Below, one piece after another: positions 62,916 through 64,000 of a stretch of 64,000 nt of DNA. A model generated the notes under the pieces. The model did no database searches. It had not been told where the DNA came from and worked only from the letters and a program-made list of their open reading frames with translations. The position numbers were made by a program, and so were the translations under genes. The stretch is from Strigops habroptila (lineage: Eukaryota; Chordata; Aves; Psittaciformes; Psittacidae): the NCBI RefSeq assembly GCF_004027225.2, contig NC_044278.2, forward strand, positions 77,884,923-77,948,922, given 5' to 3'. Numbering within the stretch: the first letter of the stretch is position 1; every line of letters starts with the position of its first letter.

Positions 62916-63356
62916 TACTGCCTATGGAGAGGACCATGGCAAGCAGATATCCACACTACAGCCCACACTGGAACAGGAGGATACGTCCTGAAGGAAGCTG
63001 CAGGAAAAGTGAACAGGAAGGAGTGACAGAGAAGAGTTGATACTAACATTCCTCTATCCCCATGCACTGCTTGGGGAGGATGGAAGGCAGTAGAGGAGTT
63101 GGAAACGAAGGAGTGACATGGAGCCTGGGAAAACAGGGGCTTTGTTCCACACCATCCAACTCTATTTTAATTGGCAATAAATTAAATATGTTTTCTCCAT
63201 GTGGAGTCTGGTTTTGATGATAATCAGTAAGTCATCTCCTGGTTTTTATTTTGACCCATGAGATTTTGCATTCTATTTTCTCCCTGTCACATGAAAGAGG
63301 GGATGAGAGGGTGACTGGATAAGGGTCTGGCTGTTAGCCAAGATCAACCCACCACA
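62916..63356 (+). mobile_element. LTR fragment, same family as 22497-23436, diverged
   Basis: Has the shortened U3 (AGGACCATGGCAAGCAGAT and CCACACTGGAACAGG), the GGCAATAAATTAAAT region at 63172-63186, GACCCATGAGATTTT, and an end CAACCCACCACA at 63356. More diverged than the 35 kb copy, with a large internal deletion in U3. Plus orientation. Confidence 0.8.
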
Positions 63357-64000
63357 CTGATGTAAAACATACCTAAAATCTTCTGAAGAGTGACTGGTGG
63401 TTTAGGTGAGCAAAGGCAATAAAACAATGGAAACGAGGTGGTGAGCTAATACTGTCAAGGAAAAACACAATATTAAGGATCCATCAGCATAACCTCAGTA
63501 ATCAGGGAGACAAGTAGTACTTTATACAGTCTATAATAACGAGTTTTGTTTATTTTTGATAGACTTAGAGTTCATTTATTCTGTACTTCTTGACAGTAAA
63601 CACCATAGTAATGAGCGATTCATGCTTTAAAGTGTCATGGTGAGAGGGAATAGCTGTTTGCCATCATTGCAGGGATTTCCTTGTCTAGCAGCAGTGAATG
63701 AACCAAAAGAATTCACTCCATTGGGAATGTTCTTTAACTGGTGGCAGTGGCATTCTGCTGGTGTTTAACAGACAATAATGCAGCATTCGCATGTCTAAAT
63801 ATAGGCATCATATACCATTAAGAAGCAGGACAACTTCAACAAAAGATGGCAAAGACACTCTCCCAGGCTGTGCCACGCTGAAAGAAAGGGCACATGAGTC
63901 TTCACAGCATTTATGCATTAAGGTATCCTTGGAAGAAGTTGACAAGTGTTCTTCTCTGTTTCTACAGCAAAATTGGAACATGCATAATACTTTCATTGAA
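63357..64000. other. Window end, no gene seen
   Basis: AT-rich, with no recognised element. A 62-codon minus frame at 63808-63996 has no motif. Confidence 0.5.

Noticed and set aside
1-64000. tRNA, rRNA, snoRNA or microRNA genes
   Set aside because: No cloverleaf, box C/D or H/ACA pattern or strong hairpin was noticed by eye; a covariance-model scan would be needed to exclude them.

Overview
The window looks like bird nuclear DNA. It is AT-rich and holds many truncated CR1-type LINE copies on both strands. It also holds several retroviral LTRs of types common in birds. No SINEs, tRNA genes, operons or CRISPR arrays were seen. The LTR families suggest a non-galliform bird, but that is inference from memory of family distribution. 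I found no exon, promoter or RNA gene of the host that I could support. The window is best read as a gene desert or part of a very long intron. Apart from one decayed retroviral gag-pro-pol remnant and CR1 reverse transcriptase remnants, the open frames are short and look like chance or antisense frames.

Layout: (a) 1-6.7 kb, one ERVK-like LTR (about 300-832), then AT-rich sequence. (b) 6.75-11.09 kb, a solo LTR on the minus strand followed by a gutted ERVL-like provirus on the plus strand. The provirus has a partial LTR, leader, gag tail, protease, reverse transcriptase with a YIDD box, and the start of RNase H fused directly to a second LTR piece. (c) 11.1-22.1 kb, unique AT-rich sequence. 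(d) 22.2-24.1 kb, an unclassified repeat (here 'repeat A') split by a different LTR; an unsplit copy lies at 40.55-41.6 kb. (e) 28-38 kb, several CR1 copies and another LTR. The longest CR1 (35.99-38.22 kb, plus strand) is interrupted by a complete solo LTR at 36713-37284 with a 5-bp target duplication. (f) 40-43 kb, an LTR candidate, repeat A copy 2 and a minus-strand ERVK-like LTR. (g) 46.8-50.5 kb, three CR1 loci, one a CR1 inserted in the opposite direction inside another CR1. (h) 55-64 kb, older CR1 fragments and a last LTR.

The elements do not form a pathway. They record successive insertions: CR1 first, then LTR elements, with loss of most retroviral interiors by LTR-LTR recombination or deletion. 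No novel biological system is evident. The most useful leads are a conflict between LTR promoter direction and pol direction in the ERVL-like family, the precise nested insertions, the unclassified repeat A, and a 266-codon frame that starts in an LTR and runs into CR1 reverse transcriptase. Family names rest on sequence recognition without a database search, and most boundaries are good only to about 10-30 bases unless a target duplication is cited.
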